From: a virus
Virus record (IMG/VR): IMGVR_UViG_3300037882_000654
Coordinates: 1-30,704 of that record
DNA: 30,704 nt
Reading direction: 5' to 3' (one strand)
Part shown: piece after piece, positions 21,838-29,059 of the stretch
Layout: the number at the start of each line of letters is the position of its first letter
Numbering within the stretch: the stretch's first letter is position 1
Made by a program: the position numbers and the translations under genes
Notes under the pieces: generated by a model
Told to the model about the DNA's origin: nothing
The model's database searches: none
The model's input: the letters and a program-made list of their open reading frames with translations, nothing else

Positions 21838-22052
21838 AGCGGTAACTTAACATACCCGTATCTGCTTCGCAGATAAGACTGCCCGAACCCTGATTTTAAG
21901 AAACGCCCCCCTACCCCCCAAAAAAAATTGGTGGTTCAGGGGAGCGATTCGAGCAACTGCCGTCACCCGTCATTTGAAGTTTCCGCCCCACGGTTACCCG
22001 CATGCGCAACTATACGCTATGTGCTAGACTTGCGCAGATGAGGGAGATAAAC
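21838..22052. other. 215-bp divergent intergenic region
   Basis: Gene-free stretch between the leftward replication operon and the small rightward operon. It contains a perfect TATCTGC/GCAGATA hairpin (21859-21875) and runs of C and A (about 21905-21928). A weak leftward promoter can be drawn with TAAAAT and a -35 TTGGGG 17 bp upstream, but it is below confidence. No tRNA. Confidence 0.5.
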
Positions 22053-22235
22053 ATGGAAACAACTATCAAGTACGCACTACAAGAGAAGTACGTCGAAGGC
22101 TACAATAATGCCAAAGAAATGATTGCTAGGCAGATAGAGTCTGGATGCATCGCTGATACAGGAGATCAGATTATAGTCTGTGAGCACTGTAAGAACTCAG
22201 CCAATATTGCTAGGGGCAAATATGGAAACATATGA
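22053..22235 (+). CDS. Small CxxC protein, 60 aa
   Basis: METTIKYALQEKYVEGYNNA is a helical start, followed by CEHCKNSANIARG (CxxC) near the C-terminus. I choose the ATG at 22053, preceded by AGGGAG seven bases upstream, rather than 22002. Head of a four-gene rightward operon. It overlaps the next gene. Function unknown. Confidence 0.6.
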   Translation: METTIKYALQEKYVEGYNNAKEMIARQIESGCIADTGDQIIVCEHCKNSANIARGKYGNI

Positions 22236-22338
22236 TGACTTGTCTCAGTGTACACGTTGTGAAGATATGGTCGGTACTGAGACCCTGGTCAAACTAGGAC
22301 CAGACGGCTTCTGCGAGATATGTTGGGATGATATGTAG
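22222..22338 (+). CDS. Small zinc-ribbon protein, 38 aa
   Basis: METYDDLSQCTRCEDMVGTE begins a 38-residue protein with CTRC (10-13) and CEIC (about 31-34), the two knuckles of a minimal zinc ribbon. AGGGGC lies before the ATG. The TAG stop shares its G with the next GTG start. Function unknown. Confidence 0.55.
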   Translation: METYDDLSQCTRCEDMVGTETLVKLGPDGFCEICWDDM

Positions 22339-22514
22339 TGGCAACATATGAGTATGAGTGCCCTGGAGACGGGGAACGAATAACTATCATGCGTCCAATG
22401 GACGAAGAGCCCAGAGTGTACTATTGTGGGGTGTGTACGGGTGTACTCCGACGTGTGTACAGTACACCTGCAGTACAGTTCAAAGGTTCAGGTTTCTACA
22501 GTACAGGGGGATAA
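22338..22514 (+). CDS. FmdB-like zinc-ribbon protein, 58 aa
   Basis: MATYEYECPGDGER at the N-terminus and VQFKGSGFYSTG at the C-terminus (about 46-57) are the signatures of the FmdB/CxxC_CXXC_SSSS small zinc-ribbon family. The Cys pair CGVC (30-33) is present, while the first knuckle has only C8. GTG start overlaps the previous TAG. Family members are small regulators or accessory factors of unknown target; a role in phage transcription is speculation. Confidence 0.65.
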   Translation: MATYEYECPGDGERITIMRPMDEEPRVYYCGVCTGVLRRVYSTPAVQFKGSGFYSTGG

Positions 22515-22515
22515 C

Positions 22516-22707
22516 ATGGCTACACCAAAGAAGGAACATCCATATAGGGATAACCCTGATGTGGAGAATATCAAAAGTACACTTATCAACTTTGGCTATC
22601 AGAAATTAGAGGCTCGCTACATAGCCCGTGAGATTGCCCAGAACTTGAAGAATTATCTGGCTGTACAAGAGGCTATGCGCTCGCGGATGGCTACTATTAG
22701 GCGGTAA
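22516..22707 (+). CDS. Hypothetical protein, 63 aa
   Basis: MATPKKEHPYRDNPDVENIK, then a helical segment (FGYQKLEARYIAREIAQNLK) and a short basic end (RSRMATIRR). Start at 22516 with GGGGGAT upstream; the longer frame from 22426 overlaps the FmdB-like gene. Last gene of the operon before the terminator. Function unknown. Confidence 0.55.
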   Translation: MATPKKEHPYRDNPDVENIKSTLINFGYQKLEARYIAREIAQNLKNYLAVQEAMRSRMATIRR

Positions 22708-22718
22708 AATGACAAAAG

Positions 22719-22756
22719 CACCCCCTACCCTAGTATTTCTACTCAGGTAAGGGGTG
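22719..22756. terminator. Convergent terminator between the small operon and the lysis operon
   Basis: Arms CACCCCCTACC (22719-22729) and GGTAAGGGGTG (22746-22756) pair with one mismatch. On the leftward strand the stem is followed by CTTTTG and then TTTT, so it fits best as the end of the lysis operon; on the rightward strand the U-run is weak but it probably also stops the small operon. Confidence 0.7.
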
Positions 22757-22771
22757 TTCTCGTCTCTACGG

Positions 22772-22805
22772 GGCTCCTAGAGGCTTTAAAAGCCTACTTA
22801 GAGCC
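22772..22805. terminator. Second hairpin at the lysis operon end
   Basis: Outer arms GGCTC (22772-22776) / GAGCC (22801-22805) enclose AGGCTTT (22781-22787) / AAAGCCT (22789-22795). It covers the stop codon of the 64-residue gene. It may back up the terminator beside it or stabilise the mRNA end. Confidence 0.45.
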
Positions 22806-22988
22806 ACGTCCAAACTCTGGTGCTGAGGCATCTAGTGCCTTCAAAACAGGTCCAACGAGACCTGCAAGGAACGCAGTAGCAAGGACCTTAGGGTCATGCT
22901 GACCAGCAGTATATAGCGCAATTGCAGCGGCTGCTGCGGCGCGAAGATATGAAAATGCGATTGATTGAAGTTTTGCTTTGTCGAACAT
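22794..22988 (-). CDS. Holin-like membrane protein, 64 aa
   Basis: Two hydrophobic segments, about residues 12-29 (FSYLRAAAAAAIALYTAG) and 34-50 (VLATAFLAGLVGPVLKAL), with short charged ends (MFDKAKLQS, EFGRGSK), the layout of a class II holin. It follows the endolysin gene by eight bases in the same operon. Other candidates for the holin are the 80- and 56-residue proteins upstream, so which one forms the lethal pore is open. Confidence 0.65.
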   Translation of the reverse strand: MFDKAKLQSIAFSYLRAAAAAAIALYTAGQHDPKVLATAFLAGLVGPVLKALDASAPEFGRGSK

Positions 22989-22996
22989 AGTTCTCC

Positions 22997-23509
22997 TTAT
23001 GACTTGAAGACTGGCTTACCGAATCCAACGATGGATACAGTTTGAGACCTTCTCAGTTTAGAGCCATTCTTTTTCTTAAACGCACGAACCTTGCGGCAAA
23101 CTTCTCCGCCGTTACGTTGATCACCCTTCTTATCTGGGGCAGTATTGCCTTCGATACAGGTAACAGTTCCGTCTCCATTGTCTTTTACAACAATCCCAAC
23201 ATGTGAGATACGGTCTACACCATCTCCAGGGAAATCAAAGAAAACAATATCTCCTGGAAGTGGCTGTGCTTCATCGCTTGCTTTCTCCCATTGATTCTTC
23301 TTCATGAAGGCTGAGGCTCCTGCTGGTGTGTACACACAGTTAGGAATCTTCAAGCCAACTTCATTGGCTACCCAGTTCACAAATGAGCCACACCAAGGTT
23401 GGAAGTTAGCCTTAGTAAAGGCTCCGTACTTGGTCTCATTGTCTTTAGGACCTTCGATTACTCCAAGTTCACCTTTTGCTACTGCAATAAAGTCTGCTCT
23501 TTGACCCAT
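22997..23509 (-). CDS. CHAP-domain endolysin, 170 aa
   Basis: Cysteine/histidine-dependent amidohydrolase/peptidase that cuts peptidoglycan at lysis. The catalytic Cys is C40 in FQPWCGSFVNWV, the His is H103 in RISHVGIVV, and the acidic/Asn partner is in CIEGNT (E120, N122). A single catalytic domain without a recognisable wall-binding domain, except a basic tail (RAFKKKNGSKLRRSQ) that may bind the wall. There is no signal peptide, so release needs a holin, and several holin-like genes flank it. TAATG overlap upstream. Confidence 0.9.
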   Translation of the reverse strand: MGQRADFIAVAKGELGVIEGPKDNETKYGAFTKANFQPWCGSFVNWVANEVGLKIPNCVYTPAGASAFMKKNQWEKASDEAQPLPGDIVFFDFPGDGVDRISHVGIVVKDNGDGTVTCIEGNTAPDKKGDQRNGGEVCRKVRAFKKKNGSKLRRSQTVSIVGFGKPVFKS

Positions 23510-23721
23510 TACTTTCCTGCTTTCTTGCGAGGTGTTGATTTCTTCGCTGTCTTTTTAACTGGATTTACTCGACGTTCAAATCTGGTTCCTTCTTGAATCC
23601 ATCCGTCACCATCTGAATCCTTGGCCTTTAATTTAAAACCAAGTCTTTTGAGGTCTGAAGCATATCCAACTGCAACAATGCTGAGTATGACTACTGCAAC
23701 AATTATGATTTCAATTGTCAT
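23509..23721 (-). CDS. Membrane protein with EF-hand-like loop, 70 aa
   Basis: One transmembrane helix (residues 3-20, IEIIIVAVVILSIVAVGY), then DSDGDGWIQEG (about 35-45), which matches the calcium-binding loop of EF-hand/dockerin type with acidic residues at positions 1, 3, 5 and 12-like, then a basic tail (KKTAKKSTPRKKAGK). It may be a lysis accessory or spanin-like link to the wall. TAATG couplings on both sides. Calcium binding is untested inference. Confidence 0.65.
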   Translation of the reverse strand: MTIEIIIVAVVILSIVAVGYASDLKRLGFKLKAKDSDGDGWIQEGTRFERRVNPVKKTAKKSTPRKKAGK

Positions 23722-23963
23722 TATTCAGTCACCTTCTTGTCAACCTTGGCAAATGCCTCGTTGATTTCTTCTGCTGATAGATGTCCATCTGCTAGGTAGA
23801 AGCGTGCAAGTGCTTCGATTACCTTCATAGCACCAAGTGCACCAGCAAGAACTCCTGCTTGCCACACTTCGATACCTACGAGGGAACCAGCACCAATTAC
23901 GCCTAGTGATTCTGCTGCAATGACTGCGAGAATTCGCATCATTACGCTTTTTAGTGTGTCCAT
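23721..23963 (-). CDS. Holin-like protein, 80 aa
   Basis: Two hydrophobic segments, about 8-28 (MRILAVIAAESLGVIGAGSL) and 31-48 (IEVWQAGVLAGALGAMKVI), with a charged C-terminal domain (HLSAEEINEAFAKVDKKVTE), the usual design of a phage holin. It lies upstream of the endolysin in the same coupled operon. Together with the 56- and 64-residue proteins there are at least three small membrane proteins that could act as holin or antiholin. Confidence 0.7.
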   Translation of the reverse strand: MDTLKSVMMRILAVIAAESLGVIGAGSLVGIEVWQAGVLAGALGAMKVIEALARFYLADGHLSAEEINEAFAKVDKKVTE

Positions 23964-24133
23964 TATTCGTCCTTAGGGTTACGTGCTTTGTACGAAACCG
24001 CCCATAGCACTGATGTGACTACAATTGCGTAGCCCACTACTGTCTTTGCTGAACCATCTAAAACTACCCATGCTACGAACATGCCTAGTAGGGTCCATGC
24101 TTGGTTCAGGATGTCTGAGAACCATTGCTTCAT
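23963..24133 (-). CDS. Two-helix membrane protein, 56 aa (holin/antiholin candidate)
   Basis: MKQWFSDILNQAW leads to helix 1 (TLLGMFVAWVVLDG), then helix 2 (VVGYAIVVTSVLWAVSY), and a charged tail KARNPKDE. Both ends are TAATG overlaps, with the Pro/Glu-rich secreted protein upstream and the 80-residue holin-like protein downstream. Below the common size cut-off for gene calling, so easily missed. Confidence 0.65.
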   Translation of the reverse strand: MKQWFSDILNQAWTLLGMFVAWVVLDGSAKTVVGYAIVVTSVLWAVSYKARNPKDE

Positions 24134-25365
24134 TAAGGTTTTCTCCTATACGTGGTTGAGGCTGCGGATGCTGCTGCTGCTACGGCTGACTGTGTTGCGA
24201 TTTGTCCCACGATCACTGCTGCCAAGATTGTCTCAGTTGATTCTTTTCTTTCTTCCTCAGACATATCGGCACCAATGTTAGATAATGCTGTTAATACCTG
24301 AGCAGGATTTGTAAATACTTCTGACAATAGTTCTGCTGGGTTATCAAACAACTCAAGTGCTGCCACAACACCTGCAGTTAGAACTACACCATTAGCCAAT
24401 TCAATTGGAGTATCTGCTGGCAGTTCAGATGCTTCTACATCTTCTGCTTGTAAAACTTCTTCTTCTACAGTAGGTTCAGGTGTTTGTTCCTCAACCACTG
24501 GCTCTTCTATAACCTCCACAGGTACCTCAGGTTCTGGTACAATTTCTGGCTCAGGCTCTACAACAGGAGGTTCAGGTGTTGGCTCTAATTCAGGTTCTGG
24601 CTGTGGTTCTGGTTCTACCACTGGTTGTTCTATTATTTCTGGCTCTAGTACAGGTGGAATCCAAGGTCGAGGCGCTGGAGGAGGAGTTACTGGAACTTCG
24701 GGAACGACAGGCTCAGGCTCTGGAACAACAGGCTCGGGTTCTGGAATGGGATCTACAGGGGTGGGCTCCAAAACAGGAGCCTCGTCAACCTGAATAATAT
24801 TTACTTCTTCTAGTGGAACAACTGTTCCATCAGTGAGTACAGCACCAGTACGTTCATTACCTGATAGTGGACCATCTACTGAATAACTATATGCAACGGT
24901 TCCATCTGTCTGAATCTGTGCGGTAATAATAATGCTGGTTGTATCACCAGTAAAAGTACCGTATGGACGATAGTTGCCATCTACCTGAAAGCCACCTTCA
25001 CTTACATTGATGATGAAGTGTGTATCTGGCATCTGCTGTGGTAGTACCCACCAGTCTTTAGACTCGATAGATACTGATGGAGTTGTTGGATATGTCCAGT
25101 ATGTTCCATCTGGTCTGCCAAAAGTAATGACTGAGTTGGTAGTTGCATAGACATTCTCGTATGTAACACCATCATAGACAACTGATACTGTCAGTGGAAT
25201 CTGATAAGAGACATCATCGCCACCAGGGGTAACAATAGTAGTTACTTCTGAGGTTACTTCTTCCCCATATGCAGGGGCAACAAGGAATAAAAAATTAAAT
25301 GCAATAAAGCAAACTGCTAAAAGGTTTCTACTCTTTCTCACAAAGGAGGATGTAGATTTGGTCAA
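24133..25365 (-). CDS. Secreted Pro/Glu-rich protein, 410 aa
   Basis: A Sec signal peptide (residues ~1-34, ending APAYG, cleavage before EE) is followed by a beta-rich domain (about 35-200), then a long Pro/Glu/Val-rich region (about 205-315) of repeats such as PEPEPVVPEPEPVVPEVPV, then a helical C-terminal part (about 325-410) with a hydrophobic stretch near ILAAVIVGQIATQSAVAAAA. The rigid Pro-rich stalk could span the cell wall or hold a domain off the surface. The start is unsure: TTG 25365 with GGAAG, or GTG 25341, which gives a shorter signal peptide. No family recognised; possibly a lysis, adhesion or superinfection protein. Confidence 0.7.
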   Translation of the reverse strand: MTKSTSSFVRKSRNLLAVCFIAFNFLFLVAPAYGEEVTSEVTTIVTPGGDDVSYQIPLTVSVVYDGVTYENVYATTNSVITFGRPDGTYWTYPTTPSVSIESKDWWVLPQQMPDTHFIINVSEGGFQVDGNYRPYGTFTGDTTSIIITAQIQTDGTVAYSYSVDGPLSGNERTGAVLTDGTVVPLEEVNIIQVDEAPVLEPTPVDPIPEPEPVVPEPEPVVPEVPVTPPPAPRPWIPPVLEPEIIEQPVVEPEPQPEPELEPTPEPPVVEPEPEIVPEPEVPVEVIEEPVVEEQTPEPTVEEEVLQAEDVEASELPADTPIELANGVVLTAGVVAALELFDNPAELLSEVFTNPAQVLTALSNIGADMSEEERKESTETILAAVIVGQIATQSAVAAAASAASTTYRRKP

Positions 25366-25525
25366 CGCGGGCTTCCAATCTATTGACTTGGTCTTTAACG
25401 GATCCGCCCCCGTTTGGTTTCAATTCTTCAAGATAGTGTTTAACCATCCATCGAACTGCACCTGCAAAACTTGCTATTATAGTTGCTACTGCTACGGCTA
25501 TTCCAGCCCAATCTGTAGGACTCAT
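25328..25525 (-). CDS. Small membrane-anchored coiled-coil protein, 65 aa
   Basis: MSPTDWAGIAVAVATIIASF opens a single transmembrane helix (about 5-28), followed by a Lys-rich loop (KHYLEELKPNGGGSVK) and a short coiled coil (DQVNRLEARVDQIYILLCEK). It resembles the DUF2746-type and haemolysin-XhlA-type small proteins found next to phage tail and lysis genes. TAATG overlap with the tail gene upstream; its end overlaps the start of the Pro/Glu-rich gene. Confidence 0.65.
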   Translation of the reverse strand: MSPTDWAGIAVAVATIIASFAGAVRWMVKHYLEELKPNGGGSVKDQVNRLEARVDQIYILLCEKE

Positions 25526-27738
25526 TATAAGACAGTCCTAACTGTGATAGAGAGAAGACCACCGAATCCATTAAAGTTTCCTGATGGTGGTGTCTTGCGA
25601 GAGAAGTTAATTCGTTCAATGACTGCCTGTACTCGTTCACCTGTAGTGAAGTCTTGTACGTTAACGATGTCACCTAACTTTTCAATCTGTTCAAGATTTT
25701 GAATACGCTCCCACGCACGGCCTTCATATCCAGTCTTAACATTGTTTCTGTCGGTTTCTACGTCGAAGCACCATACAGGGAACTGAATCACTCGTTGGCG
25801 CTCTGTGGCAGGTAGAGCCTTTGTTTGATAACCCTTAAATACGGGTCCTTTACTGGTATCGCTTGCGCTGCGTGAGAGCGTAAACTTATAGGAGAGGAAC
25901 TCCTGTGGTCCCTGTGGGCTTGTTGTGGCAGCCTCTGGGCTTCCTACTGCAGCGTTGTATGTAATAACTGTAAAAGTATTGTTTGATGGGTCTATTGTAA
26001 AGATATCCATAGCACCAAAAGAAAAGTCACCACGAGCACGAATGAACTTATAGTTCTTAGGCTCTAGTGTTCCATAGCGGATACCACCTGTAGTTACGTA
26101 TCCAGAAGACTTTAGTGTTGTTTCTGACTCTAGGTAGATGGCTCCATCTGTAGCCTCATAAGCAGTGCAAAAGGCAAGTCTGTTGGTTGTTCCAAGGAAT
26201 GCCACACCAGTGGTGTAATGCTCTGCAGTCTGAGCAAACTGTAAATCATTTGCCCAAGCAAAACGTAACTGCTCACCTTCGATACCTTGACCTAAGTCAA
26301 TACGAATGAGTCCCGCATCTAATGAACCAATTCCTGATGCACACCATACGAAACGGTCACGGGCAGTAAAGTCATACACTGGCTGTGAGGTTTCAACAAT
26401 AAGTGGTCCGTATGAGATAGAACCATCTTGATCGTTAACTACGGCAACTCGCATACCCTTAGAGGTACCAATCATCATGTAACCTAGGTAATAGAATAAC
26501 TTCTCGACTATTTCGCCAGGAGGAAACTCTGCAGCAACTATTGCCTGAGTCAATACCTGTATTGGACCACCAGTTGTTAGTATGTACTTCTGTACTGTAG
26601 AGTAAATTCCAGAGTGACCAGCAGTATAGATAGCAGCACCAGAGGCAGCCACGGATGTGTAGTGATAGTTTGTGTTGGGGTTGGTATAGGTTGCCGATGG
26701 AAGTGATGTAGCAGTAGTTGCTAATTCATAGACAGAGTTATTAACACATAGGATAATACGGTCTTTGACGAACTCCATAGCAGCATATGTGATAGTAATG
26801 CTGTTTGCAGTAAACATAGGTGACGGGATAGTTGTAGTATTATCAGTTAGTAACTTCTTATACATGTGAAGTCTTGGGGTACCTGCTACATCAGCATTAG
26901 TTACCCAGTATGCAAAAATACCATCATCACAGATAGCATAAACAGGTTCTGCTGTTCCAGAAATATAGTCAATAAAGTGAATTACTGGGTCAGTTACACC
27001 AGTACCAACTGGAGATACAGCAGTAGATGTTATCGTTCCGCTTGTTCCTGTTGTATAGGTAAATGTAGTAGTTGTAGGTACACCAGTGATGGTATATGTA
27101 CCGTTAAAGGTAGCATCCACACCAGTAATAGTTATACTTAGACCAGTAGATAGACCGTGTGCTGCCGATGTAGTCAATGTTGCTACGTTAGTAGTACGTG
27201 CCTTATTGGTGATAGATACAGTAATTGCTGGGTAAATCTTGTCAACATCATACTCATCGTGTAGCAATACGCCGTTTATACCAGACCATTGGATAGAACG
27301 AACATGTTGATTAGGATGTTGATGATCTGTACCAGTAACTGCACCAGTAGTGATATGTGTATCTACAACATCTTTAAGCAGTGATACTTCACCCTTAGTC
27401 CATACGTTTACACCTTGTGAGTCAGCAAAACGATACTTGCTTGCCTCACCTGATGAAGGGTCATAGAACTTAATACCGCTGCCATTGTGAAAGGATGACT
27501 GTGAACGAATCCACCAACCAGTCAATGACTGCTCACCTGGCTCTGCACCGTTGTCAAACTGTTCTTTTCTATAAGGAGCAGTCTCACGTTGGTATGGGGT
27601 TTGATCTGTAGGAGCCATGAAGAAAGGTTCTCCACCAATGGCAACGTCGTAATCTTCGGCGTTATTGGTCCAGAAACCTGAGACTCCAGGGTTACCGATG
27701 TTTAACGGTATATTGTCCGTAATATCTGGTGATGCCAC
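25525..27738 (-). CDS. Large tail/minor structural protein, 737 aa
   Basis: Beta-rich throughout. After an N-terminal domain (about 1-165) there is an insertion of Thr/Ser/Gly-rich strands (about 170-245; ITVSITNKARTTNVATLTTS) typical of Ig-like or adhesin-like domains in phage tails. Then a repetitive region with blades such as AICDDGIFAYWVTNADV and IYTAGHSGIYSTV suggests a beta-propeller-like fold. The C-terminus (VNVQDFTTGERVQAVIERIN) resembles tail-tip proteins of actinophages. The start is GTG at 27738 with AAGGAG seven bases upstream. It probably sits at the tail tip and binds the host. Confidence 0.75.
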   Translation of the reverse strand: MASPDITDNIPLNIGNPGVSGFWTNNAEDYDVAIGGEPFFMAPTDQTPYQRETAPYRKEQFDNGAEPGEQSLTGWWIRSQSSFHNGSGIKFYDPSSGEASKYRFADSQGVNVWTKGEVSLLKDVVDTHITTGAVTGTDHQHPNQHVRSIQWSGINGVLLHDEYDVDKIYPAITVSITNKARTTNVATLTTSAAHGLSTGLSITITGVDATFNGTYTITGVPTTTTFTYTTGTSGTITSTAVSPVGTGVTDPVIHFIDYISGTAEPVYAICDDGIFAYWVTNADVAGTPRLHMYKKLLTDNTTTIPSPMFTANSITITYAAMEFVKDRIILCVNNSVYELATTATSLPSATYTNPNTNYHYTSVAASGAAIYTAGHSGIYSTVQKYILTTGGPIQVLTQAIVAAEFPPGEIVEKLFYYLGYMMIGTSKGMRVAVVNDQDGSISYGPLIVETSQPVYDFTARDRFVWCASGIGSLDAGLIRIDLGQGIEGEQLRFAWANDLQFAQTAEHYTTGVAFLGTTNRLAFCTAYEATDGAIYLESETTLKSSGYVTTGGIRYGTLEPKNYKFIRARGDFSFGAMDIFTIDPSNNTFTVITYNAAVGSPEAATTSPQGPQEFLSYKFTLSRSASDTSKGPVFKGYQTKALPATERQRVIQFPVWCFDVETDRNNVKTGYEGRAWERIQNLEQIEKLGDIVNVQDFTTGERVQAVIERINFSRKTPPSGNFNGFGGLLSITVRTVL

Positions 27739-27746
27739 GTTGCTCC

Positions 27747-27836
27747 TTAAATAAATATACTTGCTTCTACAAAGTCTACTTCTGCTAGTGCATCGTAGTT
27801 GTGCTCTTTAGAACAGTTACCGCAGTCTTTACACAT
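27747..27836 (-). CDS. Cys-rich micro-protein, 29 aa
   Basis: MCKDCGNCSKEHNYDALAEV begins with CxxCxxC, then an acidic helix and a hydrophobic end (FVEASIFI). It starts in a TAATG overlap with the 72-residue gene and ends eight bases before the ribosome site and start of the tail protein. A metal-binding micro-protein is plausible; the tail gene's initiation may depend on its translation. Too short for ordinary gene finders. Confidence 0.5.
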   Translation of the reverse strand: MCKDCGNCSKEHNYDALAEVDFVEASIFI

Positions 27837-28054
27837 TAGCCGAGCAGTAGTTTTGCTTCGTCTGCTGTAATGCCTAGTCGCTCTAGTAGTGCTGCTTTCT
27901 CAGCAGCCTCGGCTGCTTCTGCTACAGCCTGTGCTGCGTATACTGCTTGGTCTGCTTCATATTGAGCAAATTCTGCATCGTTCATTTCGCGTGTTATTAC
28001 TTCGCCTGTTTCTGCATTATGGATTTGAATTTGTAACTTTGCTGATTTAGTCAT
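27836..28054 (-). CDS. Small helical tail-region protein, 72 aa
   Basis: A beta-like N-terminus (KLQIQIHNAETGEVITREMN) followed by an Ala/Glu-rich helix or coiled coil (YAAQAVAEAAEAAEKAALLE) and a short ERLGITADEAKLLLG end. The last motif (GLTADEAKLLL-like) is common in small phage proteins next to tail fibres. TAATG coupling on both sides. Possibly a fibre assembly chaperone; inference. Confidence 0.7.
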   Translation of the reverse strand: MTKSAKLQIQIHNAETGEVITREMNDAEFAQYEADQAVYAAQAVAEAAEAAEKAALLERLGITADEAKLLLG

Positions 28055-28812
28055 TATTTAACCCCATAAAGTGTGTATGTTCCGCCATTAAAAGTGTAAC
28101 CTGCATTTTCAAGAATTGTAATCGAAGTAACTGCGCTTGTGCTGCCTTTGTAGCCGCCCCAACAATTTAACGCGTTATTGCTTGTAGCCGCGCCTGTTGA
28201 GTTGATTACTTTATAGCCAGTAGTATTGGCGTATTCTGGCAGTGTTACAACGCATAATTGTTCGGTGCTTGTTGATGTTGTAAAACCAATAAAACAAGCA
28301 GATTGCGCGCTATCGCCTGAGAGAGTTGTGCTGCCACCACTTAAATAAGAATAAAAATAATTAGAAGCGCCGCTATCGCCATTTACTCTTAATCTAAAAA
28401 AACTGTTGGCGGTTGCGTTTTTTGCCCCTAAAATTACTAAAACTAAATCTCTATAAGAACCGCTAATGCTTGAAATTGTTACGCTCGTTCCTGATAAAGA
28501 ACCTGTTGCAAGTGAAGTCATGCCACCACCTGAAACTGCGGCCCATTTCAATCCAGTAGCCTCTGCGCTATCTGCAGTTAATACATGATTATTTGTTCCA
28601 ACTGCTAAACGAGCAACAGTATCGGCTGCGGTTGCAGCAACAATGTCGCCTTTAGCATCTACAATAGTAGGGTTAATTGCAGAGGCAGAACCAATCTTGC
28701 TATCTATCTGTGTCTGCACAGCAGAAGTTACGCCATCTAGGTAGCCTAACTCTGTTGCTGATACTGTAGTTAGGGCTGTACCTGCGTTGGCTAGATCACG
28801 GGCTTTACTCAT
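28054..28812 (-). CDS. Tail-fibre-like protein, 252 aa
   Basis: N-terminal MSKARDLANAGTALTTVSAT followed by ELGYLDGVTSAVQTQIDSK is a repeat seen widely in phage tail fibres, then DAKGDIVAATAADTVARLAV and VLTADSAEATGLKWA, a second fibre repeat. The C-terminal ~130 residues (SLATGSLSGTSVTISSISGS onward) form a beta-rich tip, ending YTFNGGTYTLYGVK, likely the receptor-binding or trimer-forming part. The same DAKGD module occurs in the gene at 29886. TAATG overlap with the 81-residue gene. Confidence 0.8.
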   Translation of the reverse strand: MSKARDLANAGTALTTVSATELGYLDGVTSAVQTQIDSKIGSASAINPTIVDAKGDIVAATAADTVARLAVGTNNHVLTADSAEATGLKWAAVSGGGMTSLATGSLSGTSVTISSISGSYRDLVLVILGAKNATANSFFRLRVNGDSGASNYFYSYLSGGSTTLSGDSAQSACFIGFTTSTSTEQLCVVTLPEYANTTGYKVINSTGAATSNNALNCWGGYKGSTSAVTSITILENAGYTFNGGTYTLYGVK

Positions 28813-29057
28813 TAGTTATCCTCCGATGGTGATTTGAATACATCTTCAACTGGGTCATAGATATCTCCTGAGCCAGCGTACTTACCTCTAAAAGTTGCAT
28901 TGTATGAAGTTTGTTTCCATTCCCCACCAAATGTGTCAGCGCAGAATTGTGCGCCAATAGATTCTTGTTCAACTCCATTCTCATCAAGAAGAACTTCATT
29001 GTTAACAACAATTATTTCTCTAACAATATTATTTTCTAAACGTGCAAAATGTGCCAT
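28812..29057 (-). CDS. Conserved small tail-associated protein, 81 aa
   Basis: MAHFARLENNIVREIIVVNN, then FGGEWKQTSYNATFRGKYAG and SGDIYDPVEDVFKSP. This layout (MAHFA.L....V..VIVV.N, GG.WKQTSYN..FR..YAG.G..YD) is widespread in phages of marine and freshwater bacteria, including cyanophages, near tail-fibre genes. The structure or function is not known to me. It lies between two fibre-like genes and is coupled by TAATG. Confidence 0.75.
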   Translation of the reverse strand: MAHFARLENNIVREIIVVNNEVLLDENGVEQESIGAQFCADTFGGEWKQTSYNATFRGKYAGSGDIYDPVEDVFKSPSEDN

Positions 29058-29059
29058 AG

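Noticed and set aside
24576-24797. Leu/Glu-rich rightward frame
   Set aside because: Antisense of the Pro/Glu repeats of the secreted protein; repeat composition alone makes it look like a coiled coil.
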